Source: Rhytidiadelphus loreus
Lineage: Eukaryota > Streptophyta > Bryopsida > Hypnales > Hylocomiaceae
Reading direction: 5' to 3'
Assembly (NCBI GenBank): GCA_947034895.1
Contig: OX344765.1
Coordinates: 10,669,001 to 10,733,000 of the forward strand
DNA: 64,000 nt
Shown: in pieces, positions 35,080 to 48,265 of the stretch
Numbering within the stretch: position 1 is the stretch's first letter
Layout of the letters: the number at the start of each line of letters is the position of its first letter
The notes under the pieces: model-generated
Told to the model about the DNA's origin: nothing
What the model saw: the letters and a program-made list of their open reading frames with translations, nothing else
Databases searched by the model: none
Position numbers and translations under genes: made by a program

Positions 35080-38000
35080 TGGTCACAAAAACTTCTAGAG
35101 ATCTTGTCCTGAAATGTAGTTGCAACTTGCAAATAAGTTAGTAAGGTAAGAGGCCTTGAAAATGAGCAAGCATTTAGACCGCCCATATAGACTCACTTGT
35201 TTTGGACATGATTTTTAAATGGACCTTCTATAGTCATTGAATGGATCAATAAAAAAATATTATTTATTGCTAGAGCCAATCATTCTCTTTGCTTTCCTCA
35301 TATCTCTTTAGAAGTTGCAAGTGATTAGTTTATGGAAGACCTATGACTCATCTTGTTTGAAAATTTATAAGTAATTTGAAAATGCTTCAAAAAATACGAA
35401 ACGACTTGTGTTACAATCAAAATGTATTTTTCTTTGTCTGAAAAATGAGCTAAAAATAATCCCATCCAAGAAACCACATGAAAAAGATGGACCAACCCTT
35501 ACATGCTCACTTTCATAGCCGCCACCTTATAAGCTTTAACCTATATGTTTTTTGTTTTTGTTTTTGAAACAAATGAAAAGGAATTCATATTTTAACGTAT
35601 ATGTTCAAAATGTTGCCTACTACTTTATTTACCAATCAATCCTGACTCTAAATTGGTTCTTATAAGTAAGGTAGAAGCACCCATAAGCATCACTGTACCC
35701 ATAACCACCATCTCTAAAATCTTGGAAAATCCTAGGAAGTAAATAGATGTGATTACAAGGATGTACTGCTAATAATTGTCAATTTAAGGGTTTTAGACAT
35801 AAAGGCTATTAATAGACATCCAACAAATTATTGGACCCTATTAGCAAGAAAAAAAGAATTTCAATGCACTTTCAAATGTATTTTTTGGACACTGTGAGTG
35901 TAAGTTGTGAATTTTTAAAGAGTTCACTATAGATGCACCTAATACCAACACTAAGTCGTGGACATGTATGTGGAGGCCGCAAAGAGCAGTGGTTGGAGGA
36001 TGCTAGTAGCGATAATTTTCTTTTAGTTTTGTGCTAGTTGGAGCAATAAAAGTAGGAACATTTCTTCCGCAAATGAAGATTTGAGGAATACAGTGGCGGT
36101 TTTTGTTAATGGGCCTAATTGGTGGCGATTAAGCTAGCAACGCTCGTCCTCAGTACTGAAAACATGAAGTCTATGAAACCCTAATTTTCTTGTTGTTTGC
36201 GCAAAGCGAACGCCAGGAAGGCATACCTAGCCCTAGATTTTTGAGAACATTGATATTGCACGCCATTTCCTTGTTGTGATTTTGCGCTCACTGCATCTCT
36301 AGATCACACCAGCACAAGTTGAGCACGTAGATGACCCAAAGCCGAAAGAGTAGTAGGTTCCCACGATATGAGACCGTCTCTGTAAAACCTTTTGATGCTC
36401 GAACGTAGGCACATGCGAAGAAACAAAAGAAATAGCAATGCAAGAAGTGCTAGCACCACGTTGTAGAGCCATTCTCCAAATTCATTTGACTGTGGAGGGC
36501 TTATCATTCGCAAACACACCTCCCTAGTAGAAAAATAATCTACGTACAACAAACAAATCAGTCGCCACTAGAGTCATTCAATCCAACTGAATGCCGCTGC
36601 ACGGAGCAACAACATCGCAAGACGACCGTGCATGTGCAAATACCCACCAAGTGTTTACCTAACCTACGCTTCTACATCTTAGGTATTCGGCCATCTTGTC
36701 TGAACATGAGTGTCATTTTAGTCTCCTTCACTTACAACATCTATGTCGTAGGACAACCTGAGCAACCATGACGGCTCTCTCAGCTGAGTTGCCAAAGTTG
36801 ATTTAATCATCTTCCAAACAACGCTCTTTTGAAAAGAGCACGTGCGAAACGGCCCTTAACATATGCCCTAACTAACTGAAGCAACCATTTTCCAGTCACC
36901 GTGAGCAAGTGACGAATCAACCCCACCCCCGGCCCTAAATAGCGAACCAAGTGGTGTCCATCACTCCCATGTCCCATTTAGCACACATATAGTACACCAT
37001 ATATATGGTACAAATACATATGACTATGGATATGGATACATTGATATAGATACATGGCTAAAGGTTTGTTTTCACTAGGTGTTAAAGAATGTTGTTATTG
37101 AAGATCTTAAGAACGAATTTAGACCTATAGCTTAATTGGATTTACAAGCAAACATCACTTCTAAAACCAAGTACAAACATACCCTAAGATATGGATATGG
37201 AACATTACATATCCCTTATCTTTTGAAATTGGAAAACTCTTAACTTCTAATACAACGAGATTCTCCCCAAAAAATTGTAGAAAAACAAACTCATAACTGA
37301 AGCCACATTCACAAGCCTTCATGCCCACTGCCTTTCCTTCATGCATCCTACTCAACACATTAAGACTCCACCTATCCACTTAGCTACTCATGAAGTACTA
37401 TATATATATTGGCTTCTTTGGTCTCAGTGACAAATATTTTTACTAAGGTATAAGCACCCATAATCATTGTGTGAAATGCAGCACCTACATTTGGACCAAA
37501 AAGTGACACCAAAACCTAAATATTGATGATATAAGATGTACACAATTAAAACAAGAGAAGCTAGGAGAGTCCAATCTTCATTTTGGGTGCACTTGCGAAT
37601 AATGTCTTAAATTTAATAACTCATTCACAGGCTCATTCATGCGGCATTGACATAAAGTATACCAATGTGCCTTGGAATCATCTTTCAATTGCCAATAAAA
37701 ACCTATAAATTTTTTTTCACAATAACTATGCTCAATTGCTATAAGTGTCAAGTATAGGTGTACTTATCATTATATATTTTCTCCTTTGGAGCACAATCTT
37801 TGTAAACAAGGTGAAGTTTGGTGAGGAAGGTCATGTTATCATAGTTTATTAGTTTAGTTTTTTTTGGTGTAAGTTAAATTACTCACTAAGCTTAATATGT
37901 CAAGTGAACCCTCAGAAGTAAAAACATTCAAAGTAAACCACTATCAAAGCAAAAATGAAACAAAAAGTTTGAGTATTAAGTGGATGAAACGATAGTATCA

Positions 38001-40196
38001 CCTTGTGCACATGTTCCATGTCCCATATCATTTTCTGATGAACAAAAATTTTCTTTGTCTTTGTTCACCCTTGTTTGCAATGCCTAGCTCCTCAAGATCT
38101 CTTGATTTCAACTTGACAATGGTTGTAGAAAATATTACCTTATAGATGACATGGATGAATCTTTAAAGTCCCGAAGCATGATTTCAAGTTATTTTCTACT
38201 TTGGGCAAGCCCTTCCTAATACAAATTTTTTGAATTCTTATGAAATTTTTACCAAAGATGTATTTCACTACGAGCTTGATGCTTAAAAGAATTCTGACCA
38301 ATTCAAATTGTAGTTAAAAAGTTGTGCCTCAAAGGATGTTTTTTTTAGGTTATGGGCAGCCATGATAGATAGGTCCAATTAGGCTGAAATTTGGAAGGAT
38401 TTTATATTTTTTTTTCCATAATTTCATTACACAAAGCCTAATTACTATGAATTTTTTAGTGAAAGATTCTCTTTGACCTAGCTACAATGGTGATATAGAC
38501 CTTTCTATTTCTAACCAAAGGCTCATTACAAAATCGACCAAGGGTTGGTTGCAATAAGCTAGGTACACCCTAAACCACCAATTTTTGCTACTGAGACTAT
38601 CTACGGTTATTAGACTAACGAGATTTTCACATGTTCTTGTTGCCAAGTGAAAGGAAGTTCCACCGCACCAGATCGAGATCGTGGCATTTGGATATTGTAT
38701 GCAAAAGTTATTAAGGAACAAAGTTTGATTCTAAAAGCGTTTCTTCCACATAGGTTTAGAATTGATTTTGGAAATGTACACATAGTGAAGATGGCGCTTT
38801 AAGGTCAGTGGCACATTTGGCTGTACCTACTTTATAGACAGCCTTCCAGTCAATCATAATGTGCTAGAATTGCTCCTCGAATTGTACGACACCTTCACAG
38901 AACTACAACAGTCTATGGGTTGGGAATAGGAGGGTGATCAGGTATGGGTCGTCTCCCCTGGCATGCATGTGATTTTAGGAAGATAGTTTGCCCTACTGCA
39001 TGCACCAATGATAACAAATTGACAATGAGCACCCATGAGGACGTCGTCGGTGTACAGAAAATTCACCTACAGTAGTACATTCATTCATTTACTGACCCTC
39101 AAACTGACGTACGTGGTCCTCAGTCTGGAACTCACGGCCCCTTCAGGCCGGGTTCAGCTTTTCCTTCTACTGACATTTCAACCAACTTACAACACGGAGC
39201 TGTAGTGTATCTGTACTATGAACCCTGGAACGAACGCCAGATCGATCATCCACAAGGAGATTTGTTTGCTTTCCTACGTTATCAATGTAGTAAAATCATG
39301 GAAAATACCACTTCTCAAAATGTTAATATGTGGAGATTTGGAATTGCTATGTAGAATTTCAATCAATTTACTACATAACATAGTAAACAACACATTTTTA
39401 CTACTTTCTCACACACATTTGAAAAAAAATGTGATTTTACCATGTAGTTTTTTGTTGAGGACATTATCCCATAAGGATTGTCGGTGTTGAGACTCCGGTG
39501 GAGTATAAGAGGCAAGCTTCCCACATAATTAGTTGCATCGCAGCTTTTGCCTCCATGTGGAATGTGCAAAGTGTTGTACTGTGGGGTACATTGTACACTA
39601 CAATGTTATACAGCATACAATAATGTATCCTTTGTATTGTTACGAAAGGAACAAAATGGTGTATTGATATTAATATTTCTCATAAATAATTTGTCCATGA
39701 AAGACTACACTCTACTTTCCTTGTTTCAGTTTACTACATTTTCATTTCACTGCATTTTTTATTCACTGCAGTTCGTACCTTACTACATTCTTTGTTTACT
39801 ACATGATTCTCAATTCACTACATTTTCCATTTCCTACGTTCCCAATTTACTACATTTTCCATTCACTATTTCGAAATGTAGAGATGGTAGTGCATTCACT
39901 ACATTCTGTCTTTTACTACTTTAGTCTTAAGTACATAGGAAAATAGGTAGTAAAATGCCCTGTTTTCCTAGGTATTAAAACGAAATAATCTCCCTGTGCA
40001 TCTACCGTCGTCACTGCCGCATCAAAGATACGTACCAAGCCCCGGCCATTTCCGAAAAGTCAAGTTTCAACTCGTGAGTGCCGAAGGTGGCAGAGCTATT
40101 ATTAATCTGATCATGCGTGACATCGATCACGACTTCTGATTACAATCATCCCTACAGAGATTCGTGTACACATCGATCACAGGAAACTCATACAGT
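35080..40196. other. Long intergenic stretch, no gene called
   Basis: Nothing recognisable is present. A minus-strand frame of 82 codons at 36,304-36,552 has one strong hydrophobic segment (LYNVVLALLALLFLLFLRM) and lies in a locally less AT-rich patch (35.95-36.95 kb). Without a family or neighbours I do not call it a gene. At 39,720-39,920, the phrase TACTACATT and variants recur many times, a degenerate short repeat. Confidence 0.45.
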
Positions 40197-40331
40197 ATAT
40201 TGCGGTTCCCGGTGTCAAAATTCCCGGTGAGTCCCACTTTTCCGTGCACTTTTCCGTGAGTGTCGTACAGTGGAAACACTGGGAAATTAAAGTGGGACTC
40301 ACACGGAATTTTTACACCGGGAACGCAATAT
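40197..40331. mobile_element. Imperfect foldback element, 135 bp
   Basis: The left arm starts ATATTGCGGTTCCCGGTGT and contains GTGAGTCCCACTTT. The right arm contains AGTGGGACTCACACGGAA and ends ACACCGGGAACGCAATAT. The arms pair over about 45 bp with a few mismatches and bulges. The GTGAGTCYCA core also occurs in the perfect palindrome at 44,541, suggesting a related family. Confidence 0.7.
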
Positions 40332-40797
40332 GAGACCCCTGTCGATCTATGATCAGAAATCATGATTTCCCATTTGAGCACTTGCCCAAGAGTTTTTGAG
40401 GAGGGTGCGTGGGCCGACTGGCTTGCCACTCAATTGCTCTGAAATCCACAGCTACCCAGACGTTCGATTCAATTTGTCGGTCTGGTAACGGTCAGTCGAT
40501 CGATCGAGTCGTGCAGCCAGGCAATTAACTGATCGATCGAACCTGCCGAGGCGATGCTCTCATGTACGTGATCTGATTCACTCACTCTGAAAAGTTTCGC
40601 TTATTGCCAATAAGTGCTACTGATCGACTGTGCTACCTCAGGATTTAATTACCCGCAACCATGAATGCCAGGGATCCAGACTCGCGCGCGGCGTTTCTCA
40701 CGGGCATGTATACGTACTGCGGACATCATTTAACCTTCAATGGGGCAGCTGAGCATAAATACAAACTCCAGTGCAGGCTTTTGATCTAATCTAATTT

Positions 40798-40955
40798 CAC
40801 AGGGAAACCGGCAGGGCGTCACCCCCCGGTGTTTTTTTTGCACAATGCAGTTATACCCCCCTCCCCCAACTTTCTTAAAACAGAAAGTTTTGGGGGGGTT
40901 AACTGCAATGTGCAAAAAAAAACCCGGGGGGTGACGCCCTGCCGTTCTCCCTGTG
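40798..40955. mobile_element. G/C-rich foldback element, 158 bp
   Basis: The left arm starts CACAGGGAAACCGGCAGGGC. The right arm ends GCCCTGCCGTTCTCCCTGTG. Pairing continues inward through GTCACCCCCCGG, the T/A tract, TTGCACA and AACTTTC, with few mismatches. The 158 bp form one long hairpin with a loop near 40,875. It is non-coding. Confidence 0.75.
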
Positions 40956-41394
40956 TTTGTGGCTTGCACTGTAGTGACAATGAGCAGTGCCCCGATTAGG
41001 ATGCCCGATCGATCGAGGCCCTAAATAAATTTCAAGCCTTCGAAGAAAACTCTTGCTTCTTTCCTAGCTAGCTAGCAGCATATATGCTTGAGCACTGGAA
41101 AATCGACCACCTCGAGCGAGGAGGTACTTGTTGAGTCTTGTGTGTCAATATGCACAGCCCAAGTTTGTACTTCATTCAAAATTGGGTGAATACATTTAGT
41201 TCTCTAGCTATTGCGTTTTGCATTCGTATAAAGGGTGCTACACGTTCCAGGCCGGCGTTCTAAGATGTATGAAGATAGACGCCGTTGCCCGAGCTAAAGA
41301 ACACTTTGGCTGTCGCGACTTTGTGTGTGTGTGTAGTTTCATGTTGAAACAGAATACCCCTGGGTAACGTACGCCTTACCGTTCTCCGTGTGGA

Positions 41395-44035
41395 CATCAC
41401 ACTGACTGAGTGTGCCCTCTACAAGTCTACCGTTGTCACAATCCAAATAGAAGTAAAAATATTTTTTTAATTTTTTGATTTTTTTTTTAATAACTTTGAA
41501 ATTCAATATCTATTCTCCACAAAGGAAGGAGTGCAGAGGCCTTTGTTTTGTGTCATTTGGACATGTAATTTGAAAGTTATGGTTTTTTCAATGTAAAAGA
41601 TAATTTAATTCAATTTTCCTAATTCATAAAAACTTTGAAATTCAATAACTCTCACACCGTAGGTCCAAATGACACAAAACAAAGTCCATGCACCCCTCCT
41701 TGTGAAGAGCTTTCCAACAATATCTACAGGACACTTCATGGCTTTCTAGATTTCAACGTATCAAACACAACAATCAACCTGATTTAAGGTATAGACTAGT
41801 GTGCCCTATGCCATTGCCACAACCAAAATAAAAATAAAAATAATTTTCTAATTTTCTAATTCATTAAAACTTTGAAATTATAAAAACTTGAAACCCAATA
41901 ACTTTCATACTATACACTAGTAGAAAATCTAAAATTTCTATTGTTTTCACACAAATTTCTATCAAAATCAACAAAAAAACTAACCCAAATCAACATGACC
42001 AAAACAACAAAAATTTCAAATTTTCTACTAGTGGTAGGTCCAAATGCCATGAAACAAAGCCCTTGCACCCCTCTTCACAAAGAGCTTTCCAACGGTATCA
42101 AGAATGTCACTAGAGGGTAGTTGCAAGAAACACCTGTCGATTTTCATTCAAAACGGTCATTTCACTCTTGTTCGTGGATTTTGGAATAATTTTTTTTAAA
42201 TAAAATAAAACATGGATAATGTGTAAAGCATTAAAAAAATGATATGTGCAAAAATTCAGACCTAAATTTTTTTATCTCTAAGAGTTATGCACGGTCAAAG
42301 AGGGTTGAAAAATAGAAGAAAATAGACAATTTGAAATTTAATTCTTAAAAAATAGTAAAAAAATTCAAAAAATTCTCAAAAAAAAATTCATTTTTTCTAA
42401 CTTATAGATACTCCTTTTCACCAATTTTCACTATTGGAAAAATAAAATTGTGTTCTCTACACTTGCGCAAAGGTAGTGCTCTTTGAGCACATGTGGAGGG
42501 TGGACAGTTTACTATTTTTAGAAATCCTTTGGTGAGATTGTGTAACTTTAGTATAAGTCCTTGTATACCAATTTTGAGCTTCAAATTCTTATTTTTGGAT
42601 CAAAAATAGTACTACAAACCCCCCCAAATGGCCAAGGTAGACATCCAATCAGGGGCAGTTTAAAAATAGTAAAATAATTTTAAGAAAACCCAAAAAATTA
42701 CTCAACATCTGAAACTACCACATGTACCTTCATTTCAAGTTTCATAGAAGATGGACACACGATGCAAAAGTTATGAGCAATAAACCACCTGTCTAAGGTC
42801 AAGGGGACAAAAAATAGGACAAGTGTTTCTTGCAATCACCCTAGACGCTCACGATTTATAAGATCTCAACGTATCAAACAAATTAAACAACCTTAGCTTA
42901 AGGTATTAAGGTATAGACTAGTATGCCTTGTACCATTGCCATGGCCAAAATAAAAGCAAAAATAATTTTCTAATTTGTAAAAACTTTGAAGTTCAATATT
43001 TTTTATGCATGAAGGAATCCAAGGGCTTTGTTCATTTTGTTGTGGTGTAAGAAGTTTAATTTGTCCTTATACAAATAGAAAGCTTTTTGCATGAAGAGTG
43101 CAAGGGCTTTGTTTTTTGGTGTTTGAACAAGTGAAGTGAAAGATATGATTTTTTCAAAATAAAAGATAATTTAATTCAACTTTTTAATTTAAAAAAATTC
43201 ATAACTTCCACACTATAGGTCCAAATGACATGAAATTGGTATGAATAGAAAGCTTTCTACATGAAGGAGTGCAAGGACTTTGTTTCATGGCATTTGGACA
43301 TGCTATGTGAAAGTTATGACTTTTTCAAGATAAAAATGATTATTTAATTCAATTTTTGATTTCATAATTTTTTTGAAATTCCATAACTTTCACACTGTTT
43401 TTTCAAACGCAACAAAACAAAGTTCGTGCATCCCTCCTTGTGAAGAGTTTTGCAATGGTACCAAGAATGTTGCTAGACGTCTTATGGTTTGTTAGATCTC
43501 AATGCCACAACCAAAACAAAATTAAAAATAATTTCCTAATTTTTTAATTCATTAAGACTTTAAAATTCAATAACTTTCACACCATAGAGTGTGAGGGTTT
43601 GCGTTCTTGGTACAAATAGAAAACTTTATGTACAAAGGAGTGCAAGGGCTTTGTTTTGTGGCATTTGGACATGCCTTGTGAAAGTTATGTTTTTTTTCAA
43701 AATATAGGATAATTTAATTCAATTTTCTAGTTAAAAGAATTTATAACTTCCACACCATAGAATTGACACGAATAGAAAGCTTTCTACATGAAGGAGTGCA
43801 AAGGGCTTTGTTTCATGACATTTGGACATGCAATGTGAAATTATGAATTCATAAAAACTTTGAAGTTCTATAACTTTCACACTGTAGTTTCAAACGCCAA
43901 GAAACAAACTTTGTGCACCCCTCCTTGTGAAGAGCTTTTCAATGGTACCAAGAACACTACTAGATGCCTCATGGTTTGTTAGATCTTAGCATATCAAACA
44001 AACAAAACAAAACAACCAACCTAATTTAAGGTAGA
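41395..44035. repeat. Degenerate tandem repeat region, interrupted by a TIR element
   Basis: Diverged units of roughly 250-450 bp recur. Recognisable phrases are AACTTTGAAATTCAATAACT, CACACTRTAGGTCCAAATG, CACCCCTCCTTGTGAAGAGC, TTTCCAACGGTACCAAGAA, GTTAGATCTCAACGTATCAAA and GGTATAGACTAGTGTGCC. Phrases recur near 41,640, 42,030, 43,390 and 43,870. Some units are truncated. No open frame is conserved. Copy N4 has inserted at 42,115. Confidence 0.75.
42115..42841. mobile_element. GGGTGATTGCAAGAAA-ended TIR element, copy N4
   Basis: The left end GGGTAGTTGCAAGAAACACC is matched by AAGTGTTTCTTGCAATCACCC inverted on the right. It sits in a repeat unit whose uninterrupted form (43,455 and 43,960) reads CTAGACG or CTAGATG. 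The element is bordered by CTAG on the left and TAGACG on the right, suggesting a 3-bp TAG duplication. The interior is collinear in reverse with N3 and lacks the hAT-like insertion. Confidence 0.78.
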
Positions 44036-44099
44036 AATACTTTAACTTTGCTTTACTTTCACTCACTTTCACTTTTTCACTTTTGTTTTTATCTCACTT

Positions 44100-45560
44100 T
44101 TCCTAGAGGGTTTACCACTGTCGTCGGCGTCGTTCAGTTGGCGCCACTGTACGCTGTCGACTCTCGCACTTAACTGTGGATTGCTGGGATTGTGTCAGTC
44201 GTTTGGGTTGATTCTCTCGGTAAATTTGGAGTATCATCTGCACCTGGTTGTTGTGAGAATTGATGGCAATTCATGAGCGAGGCATGTGCGATGGTGAGAA
44301 ACATTTCTCCTTCTGATTAATCGGTAATATTAGGGTTCCAGCTAGTAGTGATCGATGAAAATCTTCTTCTCTCCATTTAGGTGCATTTCCATTGAAATCA
44401 TTGAAACAATAAAACATTGAAGTATATCGCTCGCAACAGCTGTAACTCTGTAAGTGAAGAACGCAGTTGAATCTTCTTAGAATTTTGGACTGGAGTACGT
44501 TTAGATCGAGGTCCGCCGCACTCGAGTAGGAGCTTATTCCAGTCTTCCGTGATGATTCTTCCGTGAGTCTCATTTTCCCCCGTGTTTGTTAGTTGCGACA
44601 TGTGTCCCAAATTCCCCTGAATAGTAAAGTTTTTACTATTCAGGGGAATTTGGGACACATGTCGCAACTAACAAACACGGGGGAAAATGAGACTCACGGA
44701 AGAATCATCACGGAAGACTCATTTTGAGCTCCCTGTGCTCGTTTACTTCCAATTTCAACCTGGAGTTGACGTTTGAATTAGTGGGAGTAACCGATTGCAC
44801 TGGATCTGTCCTCAAAGTTTGTCTCACTCAATTTCGCAGACTTCAAAGGAATCACGAAGGATACATTCTGCGGTACGGTACGTTATCTGAAGCACAGAAA
44901 GAACGAAGCTAGCTAGCTGCTAATCGATGATGAGATTGATTGACACCATAAACCTAAGCTCGAATGAGTTGCCTTAGGAATGGGAATTGTGCGTGCAGAA
45001 AGAGAGACGGCAATGAGTTCAGGCCGGTCTTCCTTGTTGCGCATGCTTGGTCGACTCTGTTCGAATGGCGCAACATCGCAAGAAGCTCTTTGAGTGGTGT
45101 CCATTAGAAGAGAATTCTATATATACCATTTCAGATGTGCAATTAGCAACAGAGCAGAAAACGGAGAGCGCAAGTGAAGCATGGACTGAGACTACATTCT
45201 GTCGTCATGATCTCAATCCTGCATCATGTGAACCTACGGTTTTGTTCGCGGCATGTGAACCTACCAGTCCACCGGATTTCCAAGGTATCCACTCGGTTTC
45301 TTACTATACTTTTGATTTCGGTCCTTTCCTGTTTGCTCAAATTGATTTCCCACATTTTCTGCCTCTCTTAGACGTGCATTGCAGAGCGGACCGAAACCTG
45401 ACATTGCGAGAATGTTCCTCTACTTTTTTTTTATTACTCTCTTGTATGATTTGAATCTTCGAGTATCAATTTTGATGAGTCTTGCTTCCTAACGTGCACA
45501 ATTTTGATGAGCCTGCATTGTAACGTTCTGTGTTTGAAACATTCTCAGCACACAAGAGCC
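44100..45560. other. Gene-like, less AT-rich stretch, no gene model
   Basis: Composition changes from the AT-rich repeats to a more balanced, CpG-containing sequence. Two overlapping plus-strand frames stand out. One starts at 44,979 (38 codons, opening MGIVRAERETAMSSGRSSLL). The other covers 45,047-45,454 (135 codons) and has a possible splice donor (CCAAGGTATCC) near 45,284. I recognise no domain, cannot connect exons, and the frames overlap each other. It may be a gene fragment, a lineage-specific gene or transposon DNA. Confidence 0.3.
44541..44719. repeat. Perfect 88-bp inverted repeat with a 3-nt loop
   Basis: Positions 44,541-44,628 are exactly complementary to 44,632-44,719. The 3-nt loop (GTT) sits at 44,629-44,631. 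I compared the arms base by base and found no mismatch. The arms begin AGTCTTCCGTGATGATTC. The pairing stops at both outer flanks. A transcript would fold into an uninterrupted 88-bp hairpin. It is either a very young foldback transposon, a palindromic duplication or a hairpin-RNA locus. No target duplication is obvious. Confidence 0.93.
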
Positions 45561-45663
45561 CCCATTAGATTGACGAAGCTCCTACCGTTAAGTTGATGGA
45601 CATTAGATTCATGTCGACCTCCAGAGGAGTTGATGTTAACGTCAGTGTAAAGCAATTGGTGTT

Positions 45664-45845
45664 GACGACATTTAGAGCATCCCCACGGCAGCTCAGCAAC
45701 TGGCGCAAACCACAGTGATTGGCCGGGCCTGGCCACCGTGCGTGCCCCACAGCGAGAGCCAAAAAAATGGCCAAAAATGGCGAGCGGCCGGCCGAATGGT
45801 GTTTCTTGCCCGTGGCTCGGTATGTCAGAGGACACACTATTCGAA
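45664..45845. other. G/C-rich segment with a GAGCATCCCC-type end
   Basis: TTTAGAGCATCCCCACGGCAG at 45,671 resembles the GAGCATCTCCAAC end of PIF/Harbinger-type MITEs such as the one at 7129. The opposite end is not found before the TA-flanked element at 45,849. It is perhaps a truncated MITE. Overlapping minus-strand frames (109 and 90 codons) have no domain. Confidence 0.3.
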
Positions 45846-45848
45846 GTA

Positions 45849-46161
45849 AGGTAGGAGGTCCAGAAATGGAGCATCTAAGCGCTGAAACTGAATTTTGGGG
45901 AGGTAAAACATCTTGAAATATTTTTCAGTAAATTTTCCTTGAAAGACAAGTGGAATTGAAATCTAACCCAAGTCGTTTCATATTTTTTGGACCTCTGTGG
46001 AATTAGTTACAAATTTTTGAAGTTGGAAAAAAGTGGTCATTTGTGGTCATCAAAATGGACCACCTCCTAAAATGTGCATAGGTGGTACATTGAAAAAAAC
46101 AAAATGTACCTCTGAGTCATGTTCCATTTTAATGCCCGCTCCATTTTACAGCCTCCTACCT
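45849..46161. mobile_element. TA-flanked AGGTA-ended TIR element, copy 2
   Basis: The ends are AGGTAGGAGG on the left and CCTCCTACCT on the right, with AATGGAGC matched inverted a few bases further in. TA borders are at 45,847-45,848 and 46,162-46,163. The interior is homologous to the element at 14,706. It is 313 bp and non-coding. Confidence 0.78.
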
Positions 46162-46163
46162 TA

Positions 46164-48265
46164 TGGAGAGCGGAGATTGAGGAAGGTTCTCAGGCGCTCA
46201 AAAGAGGTCAAATATATCTCTTTTTAAAAAATTTAAACAAATGAAACACTAATATCATTTATAATTATAGTGAATTATCCTCATCTTATGTTCAAGATGT
46301 ATTCTACAAATGAACTTCAAATTTGTTTTCATATTTTGAATGGAAGCGAAACTCTTTATATATATATACATGGGGTAGTAGGAGGTAAAACAATCCATGT
46401 AGGATATGTTAATTAGAATTAGTAAGAGCTTCACCGCTCATAGTGAAGTGAAATTTTCATATCCCACATGGGTTGTTCTACCTCTTACCACCCCATGTGC
46501 CTATAAGCAGATTCTCTTTTCATTAGAAATTCCGTTTAAATGGCAAAGTTTTGCAACTTTGATAGTTTATACAGTTCAAACCAGGCGGTCTAAATTGTAC
46601 AATAGTCCTAGATCTCTTAAATCTATATCATTTCTAAATGTCTGCAATCTACAAGTGTCTTGCATGGCACTACTAGTGAGACCACACGATTTGAACTTCA
46701 TTAAAGTCCTAGATTTCTGAAGCGATGTACCTTGGTGCCTCATTTGGGGGAATTTACCATGTGAATGCTCCAACAACGGGTTGACGTGGTGGATTGAATT
46801 TTTAGTTTGCAGTGCCCTATCCCTCTTAGTTGGTACTTTAGACACTATTTTGCAATGAGGCAGATGATCACCATATAACCTCGTCGCACTTGAAGCACAT
46901 GGCAAATATCACAATCTTGAGTCCCAACCATAGGAATGCTCTTAAAGTAGCAAATACTATGTCAATAGTAAGTCAAAATTAGCTTGACATTGATTATACA
47001 TAATATTTATATTGATCTAGCGTTCTCCACTAGGTTAGCCATAAATAATTTTTGCACTTCAGGGATAGAAAATAACTCCAACCATTTAGCAATTTATTTT
47101 ATTACAACTAGCTTCGAGTGTAATTTTATTCTTTCAACTTTGTAGTAAACAAGAGTTTTGTGTTGAGTGACAAACTTTCAAGTGAAAGAAAAGCAAGTTG
47201 GGATGGATGGCAAATCCAAAAGAATACTAAAAGATGATATCATTTAACAATTTGAGAAAATGGAGGGTGTAATGAAGATTATGGATGACATCCTAGGTAA
47301 CTCCCACTTCTTCTAGTTTCATTTTTTTTCCACCTATTGAGTAACTTAACCTTTGAAGGATGTTGAGGCCAAAAAGTGGTCAATGGATGACTTCATTGTT
47401 CACTACATAAACTAAAAATACATCTATTGGTCCATTAATTAGGACAATTTTAGTGACTACCTTTGTCATGGTTAACAATGTCCTTTCAATGTTAACCCAT
47501 TACAGACCAATATTTTTAATCGAAATTGACACTTTTTCATTGGTAGAGGATTTTACAATGAATTTGGATATAGACAAAAGAAGACAAGTGTGGGGAATTG
47601 TGAACCAAATACATTGGGACAAGAATCATGACAATCTATGCTAGTATGTGATTTTGGGGTTAAAAAAATGAACAAAGTATTGGCTGAAAATACAAAAAAT
47701 CAGTACAAAAATTAATACAAAACTTGTCATGCATTTACTACAAAACCCTAAGCATTCATGCAAAATCTATCAGTTAGGTCAAATCTCTAGAATGCATCAT
47801 TGTTTGATATTTTTTTCCATATTTTGCTTAAGACCACAAATCGTCTTACCCACCCCCAAATTCAACCAGTCCTCAATGGATTAAGCTTAAGCTTAACATG
47901 ACATTCATTGAAAGTTCTTCTTTGACTCCCTTTGGCTCCCTTACATAGCCTCAATTAATAGTAGTCTAAAATCATCCCTTCAAATTGTGGAATAATGAAT
48001 GAAGCTTTTGCTATATGTCTAAACCGCGCATCAGAGTTTCCTTTTCCTTCGCAAGGTAGTCTTCGATACAAAAATCAACAATTCCTTCTATTAATCCGTA
48101 TTTCTTAGTGGTACCGCATACTAACTTATCAAGTAAAACCTGGACACCAAATTCCTAACACGTGACAAATGCTGACCGCACAGCTTCTCGTAAACATTTA
48201 TTTGTTCCAACCTTTGAAATCCCAATCATCTAGTAATAGAGATAGTGCCGTGACAGTCACAGAAA
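46164..48265. other. AT-rich intergenic DNA
   Basis: No gene is supported. A segment near 47,935-48,030 is a fragment of the large repeat found at 4.0 and 61.5 kb (shared TGTGGAATAATGAATGAA-like text). A pair of inverted blocks near 46,375 and 46,460 (GGTAGTAGGAGGTAAAAC, then GTTCTACCTCTTACCACCCC), with a CATGTAGGATATG-type block, suggests another decayed small TIR element. Confidence 0.45.

Noticed and set aside
45545..45874. 109-codon minus-strand frame
   Set aside because: It overlaps a likely MITE end and runs into the TA-flanked element at 45,849; no domain.
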